DNA of 64,000 nucleotides from positions 3,100,001-3,164,000 of the forward strand of contig NZ_CP049037.1 in NCBI RefSeq assembly GCF_011040495.1, given 5' to 3'. Positions 24,966 through 32,793 of this stretch are shown here, in pieces. The DNA is from Pseudohalocynthiibacter aestuariivivens. Lineage in GTDB: Bacteria > Pseudomonadota > Alphaproteobacteria > Rhodobacterales > Rhodobacteraceae. The position numbers and the translations under genes are program-made. The first letter of the stretch is position 1. Every line of letters starts with the position of its first letter. The notes below the pieces were generated by a model. It saw nothing but the letters and a program-made list of their open reading frames with translations, was not told the origin of the DNA and searched no databases.

Positions 24966-25877
24966 ATGACACATCCTTTTCGTGCTCCGCTGAGCTTTAT
25001 GGGGGTGCCACATGTCACCGACCCCGGTGCGGCACGGGCCGTCATATTGGGATTACCCTTTGATTGCGGTACACATCCGACCCGTGTCGGGGCGCGGCTG
25101 GGGCCATTTTCAATCCGCGAACAGTCGCTGTTGCTGCGACCATGGGATGGGGACAGCGGGATAAATCCGCTGGAACAGCTCGGGTTGGTTGATCTGGGAG
25201 ACGCCTCTGTGACACCGGGGGACGTAGATGGCGCAATGGGCATTATCGAGGCAGCGATGGATATTGCCCTGAGCGGAGGCGCGTTGCCCATCGCTCTTGG
25301 GGGGGACGGTGCCATCGCTTTGCCGCAGATGCGCGCGCTGGCCCGGCGGTACCCGGACCTTTGTGTGGTGCATCTGGATGCGCATACAGACGCCTATCCC
25401 ATTGACGGGTTGAACAATGCCACACCGTTCGCCAGAGCATTCGAAGAAGGTTTGATCGATCCGCGCGGGTCGATTCACATCGGCACACGGCGCAGCCATA
25501 TGGTGCCGGGCGTCTACGATTACGGTCGACAACTGGGTTATGGCATTATCGGCATGGACCAGTTGATGAAAGACGGGATCGACGCGACCATGGGTCAGGT
25601 GCGTGACAGGATTGACGGTCGACCGGTCTATTTGTGCTTTGACATGGACTTTTTCGATCCAGCGGTGGCGCCGGGCGTCTGTACGCCCGCTTGGGGCGGC
25701 GCTTCCGCGCGCGAGGGGTTCTCTGTGCTACAGGCGTTGGCTGGATTGAACGTTGTCTCAATCGACATAAACACGATCAGCCCACCGCACGATGTCGGTG
25801 GTATGTCGGCCTTTCTTGCCGCGACGCTGGCTTTTGAAACACTGGTTATGGCGGCCCGCGGTAAGTTCGCGCTCTGA
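24966..25877 (+). CDS. Ureohydrolase (agmatinase/arginase) family protein with altered active site
   Basis: A 303 aa protein of the agmatinase family, whose members split guanidino compounds to urea and an amine with two Mn ions. The DAHTD metal motif (D138, H140, D142) and CFDMDFFDP (D226, D228) are present. However, the first metal His of GGDHS is Gly115 (LGGDGAIAL), the catalytic HGTPF is NATPF (N151), TPEPGG is TPAWGG, and the usual VEVSPPYD is DINTISPPHD. Five of six metal ligands remain. It follows the amidohydrolase gene by one base. It may have a different substrate, a single metal, or a non-hydrolytic role; an ordinary agmatinase activity is doubtful. Confidence 0.83.
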   Translation: MTHPFRAPLSFMGVPHVTDPGAARAVILGLPFDCGTHPTRVGARLGPFSIREQSLLLRPWDGDSGINPLEQLGLVDLGDASVTPGDVDGAMGIIEAAMDIALSGGALPIALGGDGAIALPQMRALARRYPDLCVVHLDAHTDAYPIDGLNNATPFARAFEEGLIDPRGSIHIGTRRSHMVPGVYDYGRQLGYGIIGMDQLMKDGIDATMGQVRDRIDGRPVYLCFDMDFFDPAVAPGVCTPAWGGASAREGFSVLQALAGLNVVSIDINTISPPHDVGGMSAFLAATLAFETLVMAARGKFAL

Positions 25878-25922
25878 GAACGCGCCCTTTCTGGTCGGCT
25901 ACCGGGGTGCGCGAAACGCTTG

Positions 25923-27020
25923 TCAGGTATTGAATAGGAAGTGCAGAACATCGCCATCCTTGACGATATAGCTTTTGCCTTCTGCACGCATCTTGCCGGC
26001 CTCTTTGGCCGGTTGTTCGCCGCCCAGCGAGATGAAATCGTCATAGGCAATCGTTTCGGCGCGGATGAAGCCCTTTTCAAAGTCGCCGTGGATCACGCCT
26101 GCCGCCTTGGGAGCCGACGTACCGGATTTAATCGTCCAGGCGCGCGCCTCTTTGGGACCAACGGTAAAATAGGTCTCAAGGTGCAACAATTCATACCCCG
26201 CGCGGATCAAGCGATCCAGCCCGGCCTCGTGCAGGCCCATCTCTTCGAGGAACATCTGCGCCTCCTCCAGATCGAGCTGGCTGATTTCCTCTTCGATCTG
26301 GGCGCTGATAATCACATGGGCGTTGCCTTCTGCCGCGGCCATTTCGGCAACCTTGGCAGAGAGGTCATTGCCGTCCGCCGCATCGCCTTCGCCGACGTTG
26401 CAGACATACAGGACCGGTTTCGTGGTCAGTAGCTGAAGCAGTTTCCAAGCGCGAATGTCTTCGTCGTCGACTTCGACAGTGCGCGCAGGCTTGCCATCCT
26501 CTAGTGCGGCCAGAGCAGCGCGCAGCAGACGTTCCTGCTGCACGGCTTCCTTGTCGCCGCCGCGTACCTTGCGCACGATGTTTTGCAGGCGTTTTTCGAT
26601 GCTTTCGATGTCGGCCAACATTAGCTCGGTCTCGATCGTTTCGGCGTCGGCCACGGGATCAATGCGGTTTTCCACATGGGTGACGTCGCCATCCTCAAAG
26701 CAGCGCAACACATGGGCGATGGCGTCCACCTCACGGATGTTCGCAAGGAATTGGTTGCCAAGTCCTTCACCCTTGCTGGCACCCTTTACCAGCCCGGCAA
26801 TGTCCACAAAGGTCATCCGGGTGGGGATGATCTGTTTGCTGCCTGCGATTCCCGCCAGCTTATCCAGCCGGGCGTCGGGCACGGCAACGTCGCCTACGTT
26901 GGGCTCGATCGTGCAAAACGGAAAGTTTGCGGCCTGCGCGGCAGCGGTGCGCGTCAGCGCGTTAAAGAGCGTTGATTTACCGACGTTCGGCAGACCCACG
27001 ATTCCCATTTTAAAGCCCAT
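25923..27020 (-). CDS. ychF: Ribosome-binding ATPase YchF
   Basis: Obg-related P-loop protein of 365 aa that binds ribosomes and prefers ATP. Seen: G1 GLPNVGKSTLFNALT at residues 8-22, G2/G3 region RMTFVDIAGLVKGASKGEGLG, a modified G4 in which the usual NKxD is replaced by NVGE, and a C-terminal TGS domain ending KSYIVKDGDVLHFLFNT. All are diagnostic and the length is standard. It converges on the ureohydrolase gene with a 45 bp gap and stands alone as a core gene. Confidence 0.96.
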   Translation of the reverse strand: MGFKMGIVGLPNVGKSTLFNALTRTAAAQAANFPFCTIEPNVGDVAVPDARLDKLAGIAGSKQIIPTRMTFVDIAGLVKGASKGEGLGNQFLANIREVDAIAHVLRCFEDGDVTHVENRIDPVADAETIETELMLADIESIEKRLQNIVRKVRGGDKEAVQQERLLRAALAALEDGKPARTVEVDDEDIRAWKLLQLLTTKPVLYVCNVGEGDAADGNDLSAKVAEMAAAEGNAHVIISAQIEEEISQLDLEEAQMFLEEMGLHEAGLDRLIRAGYELLHLETYFTVGPKEARAWTIKSGTSAPKAAGVIHGDFEKGFIRAETIAYDDFISLGGEQPAKEAGKMRAEGKSYIVKDGDVLHFLFNT

Positions 27021-27142
27021 AACGCACCTCTTATGACAGCAGCGCCGCTTCTATGGGTTGGCGCGGGCGGGCGCAAGGGTGGGGGCGCATTGCAGCCGCA
27101 AAAGCCGCAGATGTAGGCCGCGGTTCAGCCCGGCATACGGCG

Positions 27143-27970
27143 CTAGCCCAACAAGCGCGTCAAACCTGCGACCTCGACCGGCGCGCCGGAACCTGCGCAC
27201 GCTGCTACATGCAGGCGCGATGGCATACCCATGCCCACGCCTTGTATGACTTCGAACAGGTCCGCATGTACGCCGCTGTCACGCAGATAGCCCGCCAATG
27301 CAGCCGCAGCCGCCCCGGTTGCGGGGTCCTCGTAGACGCCGTGCCCGGCAAAGGCATTTCGGGCATGGATGAGATCCGCGCGTTCGCGCCAGATCAGGTC
27401 TACCGTGACCAATCCGTGCTGCTGCATCAATGCAGCGCCAGCGTCAAAGTCATAGGCCATGTCCTGCAGTAACGCAGCATGTGCGAGTGGCAAAATCAGA
27501 TGCTCTGCCCCGCCATTGGCCAGCACAGGCGGCAGATCAGGAGCCAGATCACCGATTTTCAGCCCGAATAGCGTGCAAAACGCAGCAAGAGTTTGATCAG
27601 AGACAGCGCGATAGGATGTCGGCGGCGAGGTCAGCCGCGCACCCCAAGCGCCAGCGTCCTCATAGGCAAGGACCGAAATCATCGCCTCGTTCAGTGTCAG
27701 ATCATATGCCCCCGCCCCATAGGCCGCCCCCAGAGCCGCGCCAAGCGCGATGGTGGCATGTCCACAGAACGGCACTTCGGCCTCGGGCGCAAAGTAACGA
27801 ACCCGAAACCCGTCACCCTGAGGCGCGGCAAAGGCGGTCTCGGAGAATCCGACTTCGGCGGCGATACGTTGCATTTCGTCGTCAGGCGGGAGAACTGCCG
27901 CGATTAAAACGCCTGCCGGGTTTCCACCAGCGCCATCAAGCGTGAAGGAAGCGATTTTCTGAACGGTCAT
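27143..27970 (-). CDS. PhzF-family isomerase/epimerase-like protein
   Basis: Protein of the PhzF (diaminopimelate-epimerase-like) family, 275 aa. Seen: the N-terminal IASFTLDGAGGNPAGV, the acid-base region AEVGFSETAFA, the motif FRVRYFAPEAEVPFCGHATIALGAAL and the late HGVYEDPATGAAAAALAGYL. The glutamate of SETAF is the general base in PhzF. The ATG at 27970 follows an AAAGGA-type site; a longer frame upstream has no resemblance. Nothing suggests phenazine synthesis nearby, so the substrate is unknown. It is divergent from trpA with 179 bp between the starts. Confidence 0.85.
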   Translation of the reverse strand: MTVQKIASFTLDGAGGNPAGVLIAAVLPPDDEMQRIAAEVGFSETAFAAPQGDGFRVRYFAPEAEVPFCGHATIALGAALGAAYGAGAYDLTLNEAMISVLAYEDAGAWGARLTSPPTSYRAVSDQTLAAFCTLFGLKIGDLAPDLPPVLANGGAEHLILPLAHAALLQDMAYDFDAGAALMQQHGLVTVDLIWRERADLIHARNAFAGHGVYEDPATGAAAAALAGYLRDSGVHADLFEVIQGVGMGMPSRLHVAACAGSGAPVEVAGLTRLLG

Positions 27971-28149
27971 TGGATTGTCCTTTGCAGCGCAGACAGGAAG
28001 TTTGCCGCGCATGTGCTGGCGGCGCAAATGCGCATTTGTGATCGCCTGCATCAGCCTCGGCGATGCACCCTACGGAAAATCACCTGTGCGCCATTGATTT
28101 TCGCGTCACAAAGCCGCAAAGGAGAGGCAGCATGCAAGAGGGGATGCCA

Positions 28150-28941
28150 ATGTCCAGGATCGACACTAAATTCGCAGAACTGAAAGCCGCGGGCAAGAAA
28201 GCTTTCGTGTCGTATGTCATGGCAGGTGATCCCGATTACGACACTTCTCTGGAGGTAATCAAAGGCCTGCCCGGCGCAGGTGTTGATATCATCGAGCTGG
28301 GCTTGCCCTTTACCGATCCGATGGCGGATGGCCCGACAATCCAGTTAGCCGGTCAGCGTGCCTTGGGCGGCGGGATGACATTGCAGCGCACCCTCGATAT
28401 GGCGGCAGAGTTTCGCAAGGGTGATGACACGACGCCCATCGTCCTGATGGGGTATTATAACCCGATCTACAGTCGCGGCGTGGACAAGTTTCTGAGCGAT
28501 GCGCGCGAGGCTGGAATTGACGGGCTGATCGTGGTTGATCTGCCGCCCGAAGAGGATGACGAACTGTGCATTCCCGCCCAAGCCGCCGGGTTGAACTTTA
28601 TCCGGCTGGCCACCCCCACGACGGATGACAAACGTCTGCCCAAGGTGTTGGAGAACACGTCGGGCTTTGTGTATTACGTCTCGATCACCGGGATTACCGG
28701 TGCGGCGGCCCCCGAGGCAGGTGACGTGGCGCCCGAAGTGGCCCGGATCAAGGCACAGACCGATCTGCCGGTTATCGTCGGCTTTGGTATCCGCACGCCC
28801 GAAACCTCTAAGGCGATCGCCAGTATTGCAGATGGCGCGGTGGTCGGGTCGGCGATCGTCGCCAAAATGGCCGATGGGAACAGCCCGGCTGAGGTTCTGG
28901 AGTTCGTCAAAGGACTGGCAGACGGCGCGCATTCGGCCTGA
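28150..28941 (+). CDS. trpA: Tryptophan synthase alpha subunit
   Basis: Cleaves indole-3-glycerol phosphate to indole and glyceraldehyde 3-phosphate and channels indole to TrpB. Seen: [15 protein letters not shown], the catalytic glutamate in [16 protein letters not shown] and the catalytic Asp in that same loop, the barrel strand [26 protein letters not shown], and the phosphate-binding [10 protein letters not shown] plus GAVVGSAIV. The length is 263 aa. The ATG at 28150 has GAGGGG upstream. The trpB and trpF genes are not in the window next to it, a known split in Rhodobacteraceae. It is followed six bases later by the ogt gene. Confidence 0.95.
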   Translation: MSRIDTKFAELKAAGKKAFVSYVMAGDPDYDTSLEVIKGLPGAGVDIIELGLPFTDPMADGPTIQLAGQRALGGGMTLQRTLDMAAEFRKGDDTTPIVLMGYYNPIYSRGVDKFLSDAREAGIDGLIVVDLPPEEDDELCIPAQAAGLNFIRLATPTTDDKRLPKVLENTSGFVYYVSITGITGAAAPEAGDVAPEVARIKAQTDLPVIVGFGIRTPETSKAIASIADGAVVGSAIVAKMADGNSPAEVLEFVKGLADGAHSA

Positions 28942-28947
28942 TCTGCG

Positions 28948-29403
28948 ATGCCTGCGGTCACGTTTTCCACGCCTATTGGTCCTATGACCGTCGTCAGCGA
29001 AAATGCAGACATCACTGCAATTGATTGGCGGCGGACCAACGCCAGTGACAGCACGCCGGAACTGGAAGAGGCGCGACGCCAGATAACGGCGTATTTTGAC
29101 GGAACACTGACGGTATTCGATCTGCCGCTGCGCGTAGGCGGCACCGATTTCCAGCGCGACGTGTGCGATCAGATCTCAGCGATCCCTTACGGTGAAACAC
29201 GCACCTACGGCGAGATCGCATCGGCGTTAGGCGTGCCCGCGCAGGCGGTGGGTAGCGGCTGTGGCGGGAATCCGATCCCCGTGATCATACCCTGCCATCG
29301 TGTTTTGGGTGCCAATGGGCTTGGCGGGTTTTCGGCGCGCGGAGGGGTGGAAACCAAAGTGTGGCTGCTAAAGCACGAGGGTGCCGCTGGGTTATTGATC
29401 TAG
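28948..29403 (+). CDS. ogt: Methylated-DNA-protein cysteine methyltransferase
   Basis: Repairs O6-alkylguanine by transferring the alkyl group to its own cysteine. Seen: the DNA-binding helix-turn-helix FQRDVCDQISAIPYGETRTYGEIASALG and the acceptor-cysteine motif VIIPCHRVLGANG, with C at about residue 117, then the closing GGVETKVWLLKHEG. The length is 151 aa. It starts six bases after trpA and is likely cotranscribed. Ogt versus Ada C-terminal type is not distinguishable; there is no Ada N-terminal domain. Confidence 0.93.
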   Translation: MPAVTFSTPIGPMTVVSENADITAIDWRRTNASDSTPELEEARRQITAYFDGTLTVFDLPLRVGGTDFQRDVCDQISAIPYGETRTYGEIASALGVPAQAVGSGCGGNPIPVIIPCHRVLGANGLGGFSARGGVETKVWLLKHEGAAGLLI

Positions 29404-29437
29404 CAGCATGCGCCGTTCGATACGAGCCGTCGCTTAC

Positions 29438-30133
29438 TTAGCTTTGTCGTGCCGGAATGATCTGTTGTGCGATCCCGGCGCATAGTAGGTAGATCGAGGT
29501 TACAACCAGCCCCCAATGCGCCCAGCTCTCAGGATGAAAATCGACCCACGCGGCCCAGCCCGCAAAGAATGTCCAGGCAAAGCACATTGGCAATGATACA
29601 GCCCGCCAACGCTCGGTCCGCACCGGATGTACGAATTTCAGTGGCAGGAACATGCCCACTGCCAGCACGGAGACCAAGGCCAGACTGAACCAGAAATTCG
29701 GCTCGGTCGCGAACAGCACCAGCACAACCATGTTCCAGCAACCCGGAAAGCCGGCAAATGAGTTGTCCTTGGTCTTCATCCCGCGATCACAGAAATACAT
29801 CGCGCTGGCAAAGGTGATGAGGATGATCGCCACCCAACCCGTCCAACCCGGGAGCAACCCGGATTTGAACAGGGCAAAGGCCGGGATGAACGTATAGGTG
29901 ATGTAGTCGATGATCATATCGAGCAGATTGCCGTCAAAGCGCGGTGCGTTCGTATTCACATCGTATTTACGCGCCAGCGGGCCATCGGCACCGTCCACGG
30001 CAAATGCGACAACGAGCCAGAGAAACATCAGGCTCCATTTCTCGTCGGCGGCGGCCAGCATTGCGAGCATGGCAAAGACGGCACCGGTCGCTGTCAGCAG
30101 GTGCACGGACAGGGCTTTGATTTCTTTTGTCAT
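29438..30133 (-). CDS. pcs: Phosphatidylcholine synthase
   Basis: Integral membrane CDP-alcohol phosphatidyltransferase that condenses choline with CDP-diacylglycerol. Seen: the family motif DGADGPLARKYDVNTN followed by FDGNLLDMIIDYITY, spacing as in bacterial Pcs, and about seven hydrophobic helices (for example VHLLTATGAVFAMLAMLAAA near the start). The length is 231 aa from the ATG at 30133. The Pcs route is restricted mainly to alphaproteobacteria and some others, in agreement with the rest of the window. It lies 34 bp from the convergent ogt gene and downstream of xerC on the same strand. Confidence 0.93.
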   Translation of the reverse strand: MTKEIKALSVHLLTATGAVFAMLAMLAAADEKWSLMFLWLVVAFAVDGADGPLARKYDVNTNAPRFDGNLLDMIIDYITYTFIPAFALFKSGLLPGWTGWVAIILITFASAMYFCDRGMKTKDNSFAGFPGCWNMVVLVLFATEPNFWFSLALVSVLAVGMFLPLKFVHPVRTERWRAVSLPMCFAWTFFAGWAAWVDFHPESWAHWGLVVTSIYLLCAGIAQQIIPARQS

Positions 30134-30191
30134 GGCCGCTTCATGGCGCAAAACTGGATGCGGTGCAATCCAGCACTGAAATGCCGTTCAG

Positions 30192-31106
30192 TCACGCCTT
30201 GGGGTGCGCGCGCTGGTAAACTTCCATCAACCGTGCAGTCTCGACCCCGGTGTACGCTTGGGTGGTCGACAGGGACGCATGTCCCAGTAGTTCCTGAATT
30301 GCACGCAGATCGCCACCAGCATTCAGCAGATGCGTGGCAAAGCTGTGCCGCATGGCGTGTGGCGTCGCGGTGGCAGGCAGGCCCAGCTGCATGCGCGCCT
30401 GCGCCATCACCTTTTGTACGATGCGTGGCGACAGCTTACCGCCCCGTGCGCCAAGGAAAAGCGGCGTGTCCGGTTCTATCGGATAAGGGCAGAGGCGCGA
30501 ATAGGCCGCGACGGCGGCGCGTGCGGCGGGCAATACAGGTACGACGCGCTCCTTGCCGCCCTTGCCGATGATGCGCAGCGCCTCGCCCAGCGGTATGTTA
30601 GCGCCGGTCAGCGACAATGCCTCTGATATCCGTAAACCACAGCCGTAGAGCAGGGTAATGACGGCCTGATCACGGATGCTGATCCATGGTGTTTGCGATT
30701 GCATATCCACCGTGTCGATGACCGCACGGGCGGCGTCTTCGCTCAAAGGGCGGGGCAGTTTGCGCTGAAACTTGGGCGAGCGGGTCGCAAGAACCGCGGT
30801 CGGCTCGAACCCTTCACGCTCGCTCAGCCAACGATAGAAGGATTTCACCGCCGATAGTTTTCGTGCCAGACTGCGAGGGCCGACATCGTCGCTGCGGGTA
30901 TGCGCCATCCATGCCCGCATATCACTCACACCGATCTGGGCCAGTGGACGCAGGCCTTGAGGCTCTGCTTTGTGCTGGGTCATGAAGGTCAGAAAATCGG
31001 ATACATCGCGCGTGTAGGCCGTGATGGTATTCTCTGCCGCACCTTTGAGCGCGCGTTCCGTGGCCAACCAGCTTTGCAACGCATCGCGGGCGGCGGGCGA
31101 TATCAT
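30192..31106 (-). CDS. xerC: Tyrosine recombinase XerC
   Basis: Site-specific recombinase that, with XerD, resolves chromosome dimers at dif. Seen: an N-terminal SAM-like DNA-binding domain (residues 1-95), first catalytic Arg in LLYGCGLRISEAL, the HAMRHSFATHLL box (His, Arg), LLGHASLSTTQAYTGVE with the catalytic His and tyrosine nucleophile. The length is 304 aa. Its start overlaps the stop of the DUF484 gene by four bases, a common order in proteobacteria. There are no integron or phage genes nearby, so this is the housekeeping enzyme. Confidence 0.93.
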   Translation of the reverse strand: MISPAARDALQSWLATERALKGAAENTITAYTRDVSDFLTFMTQHKAEPQGLRPLAQIGVSDMRAWMAHTRSDDVGPRSLARKLSAVKSFYRWLSEREGFEPTAVLATRSPKFQRKLPRPLSEDAARAVIDTVDMQSQTPWISIRDQAVITLLYGCGLRISEALSLTGANIPLGEALRIIGKGGKERVVPVLPAARAAVAAYSRLCPYPIEPDTPLFLGARGGKLSPRIVQKVMAQARMQLGLPATATPHAMRHSFATHLLNAGGDLRAIQELLGHASLSTTQAYTGVETARLMEVYQRAHPKA

Positions 31107-31810
31107 GCCAGCCAGCGGCGCATGCTGCGCTCAAACACGCCGGCAAAGAAGGTCAGAAGGTCAGTGCCCTGCTGCTGGCTGAACTGATGCGGATCTTCGG
31201 CCCCCATAACCAACATGCCCGGCAGCCGGTCTTCTCCGAAATCGAGCCGCAGACACGCCTCGGAGCGGATGTACCCGGCCTCCTCCCCATAAAGGCGGTT
31301 GTCGCTGTCGTTGACTTGGCGCAGCGTAACCTGACGCTGCGGTGCGCCGCGCCCGCCAGTCAGATAACGCTCGATAAAGCCCGGTTCTGCCACGCTCAGC
31401 ACATCGCCCAGCCGTTTAACAGCCGGGTCTTCGTCGTTTTGTACCGATTCCAGCACCAGTCGGATCGCGTCGACGCGCAGGATATGAGCCACCTCGCCCC
31501 CCAGATCGCGCAGGAAAGTCTCGAACTCGCCGGGGTCAAGCATACGCAGAATCGCGCGGTGGACCTGATTCGTACCCGCCAGATTGTCATAGGCTGCGGC
31601 GATCACACTGCGATGGGTATCCTCTAGCCGATCCAGCCGCGCCTCCAGCCGGTCCATCGCAATACCGCGCAGATCGACGATATTGCCACCCATTGCGCGC
31701 TCGTTCGCGGCAATGAGGGCGCGCATAAGATCCTGATCTTCCAGAATAACATCTGGTTGGCTAATGATCCGCTCGCGCAGAGTGTCGTCGATCCTAGTGC
31801 TGCTGCTCAT
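31103..31810 (-). CDS. DUF484 family protein
   Basis: Protein of 235 aa with the DUF484 (GAF-like) pattern: an opening LRERIISQPDVILEDQDLMRALI, the helix VDLRGIAMDRLEARLDRL and a late MGAEDPHQFSQQQGTDLLTFFAGVFERSMRRWL. The family is regularly encoded immediately before xerC, as here (ATGA overlap at 31103-31106), but has no settled role; a GAF-like fold suggests ligand sensing or structural support. It appears intact. Confidence 0.9.
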   Translation of the reverse strand: MSSSTRIDDTLRERIISQPDVILEDQDLMRALIAANERAMGGNIVDLRGIAMDRLEARLDRLEDTHRSVIAAAYDNLAGTNQVHRAILRMLDPGEFETFLRDLGGEVAHILRVDAIRLVLESVQNDEDPAVKRLGDVLSVAEPGFIERYLTGGRGAPQRQVTLRQVNDSDNRLYGEEAGYIRSEACLRLDFGEDRLPGMLVMGAEDPHQFSQQQGTDLLTFFAGVFERSMRRWLA

Positions 31811-31944
31811 GCTCGTCTCGTTTTTTGGTTTTGCGGTGGTATAGCATGGCGTTGCGGGGAAATCTTCATCTGAATTCAGGAACGCGGCAAAATTTACGAT
31901 CTGGGTTTAGGGTCTGCACATACGCGGGCATTAATGCCGCCCGG

Positions 31945-32015
31945 TTTTTCTTCTTGCAGAAATATCCTCGGGGGTCTGGGGGTAAAACCCCCAGCCCGTC
32001 GCCACGCAGCGCGCG
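31945..32015. repeat. REP-like GC-rich intergenic element
   Basis: A run TTTTTCTTCTTGCAGAAAT (31945-31963) is followed by a GC block that folds as CTGGGGG (31976-31982), TAAAA, CCCCCAG (31988-31994) and then CGC/GCG-rich DNA. From general knowledge, Rhodobacteraceae carry many intergenic elements of this layout, T-rich then 'CTTGCAGAAATA' then G-run/C-run hairpin. Only one copy is in this window. It lies between the DUF484-xerC unit start and the transaldolase stop, both minus strand, where it could act as a terminator-like structure. Confidence 0.5.
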
Positions 32016-32048
32016 GCGAAACATTTTGCGATATGCTGCCGAGTGGGT

Positions 32049-32702
32049 TTAAACGATCTTCTGACCCGTCTTGGCCCAGTCCTTCATGAACGCGTCCAGT
32101 CCGGCATCGGTCAGCGGATGCTCTGCCATCTTCTTGATCACGGCAGGCGGCGCAGTCATCACGTCCGATCCAATCATCGCCGCCTGATATGCGTGGTTCA
32201 CCGAACGGATCGAGGCGGCCAGAATCTGGGTGTCATAGCCGTAGTTGTCATAGATCTGGCGGATATCCGAAATCAACTCCATCCCATCAAGGTTGATGTC
32301 ATCCAGTCGACCGATGAACGGGCTGATGAACGTGGCCCCGGCCTTGGCCGCCAACAGCGCCTGATTGGCCGAGAAGCAGAGTGTGACATTAACCATGTTG
32401 CCCTCGTTCGACAGCACGTTGCATGCCTTCAGGCCCGCCCAAGTCAGCGGCACTTTCACCGCAATATTGTCCGCGATCTTGGCCAGCTTACGGCCCTCTT
32501 CGATCATCGCATCGGCCTCTAACGCCACCACTTCTGCGCTGACGGGGCCATCCACCATCTCGGCGATTTCTTTGGTGACTTCGATGATGTCGCGGCCTGA
32601 TTTCATAATCAGCGACGGGTTCGTGGTAACCCCGTCCACCATGCCAAGGTCGTTCAACTCGGCAATCTGATCGACTTCTGCGGTATCGACGAAAAATTTC
32701 AT
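32049..32702 (-). CDS. tal: Transaldolase, fructose-6-phosphate aldolase-like subfamily
   Basis: Small TalC/FSA-type class I aldolase of 217 aa. Seen: [13 protein letters not shown] at the start, [14 protein letters not shown], the Schiff-base lysine in [47 protein letters not shown] and the phosphate site ILAASIRS with a late Ala-Pro-Pro loop [10 protein letters not shown]. The ATG at 32702 is preferred, since the longer reading enters the priA promoter gap. It interconverts sedoheptulose-7-phosphate and glyceraldehyde-3-phosphate in the non-oxidative pentose-phosphate pathway. It is divergent from priA with 91 bp between. Confidence 0.94.
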   Translation of the reverse strand: MKFFVDTAEVDQIAELNDLGMVDGVTTNPSLIMKSGRDIIEVTKEIAEMVDGPVSAEVVALEADAMIEEGRKLAKIADNIAVKVPLTWAGLKACNVLSNEGNMVNVTLCFSANQALLAAKAGATFISPFIGRLDDINLDGMELISDIRQIYDNYGYDTQILAASIRSVNHAYQAAMIGSDVMTAPPAVIKKMAEHPLTDAGLDAFMKDWAKTGQKIV

Positions 32703-32793
32703 TGGCTTGCCCTCTCTGGCGGGATTGGAGTTTGTTGGCTCCTCCATTACCTCATAGACTGACCTGCCGAAACCCTTTTCCCGGAGCCTGCCA

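Noticed and set aside
30192..31106. xerC as an integrase marking a mobile element
   Set aside because: It pairs with DUF484 in the usual housekeeping order and there are no phage, transposase or attachment-site features around it.
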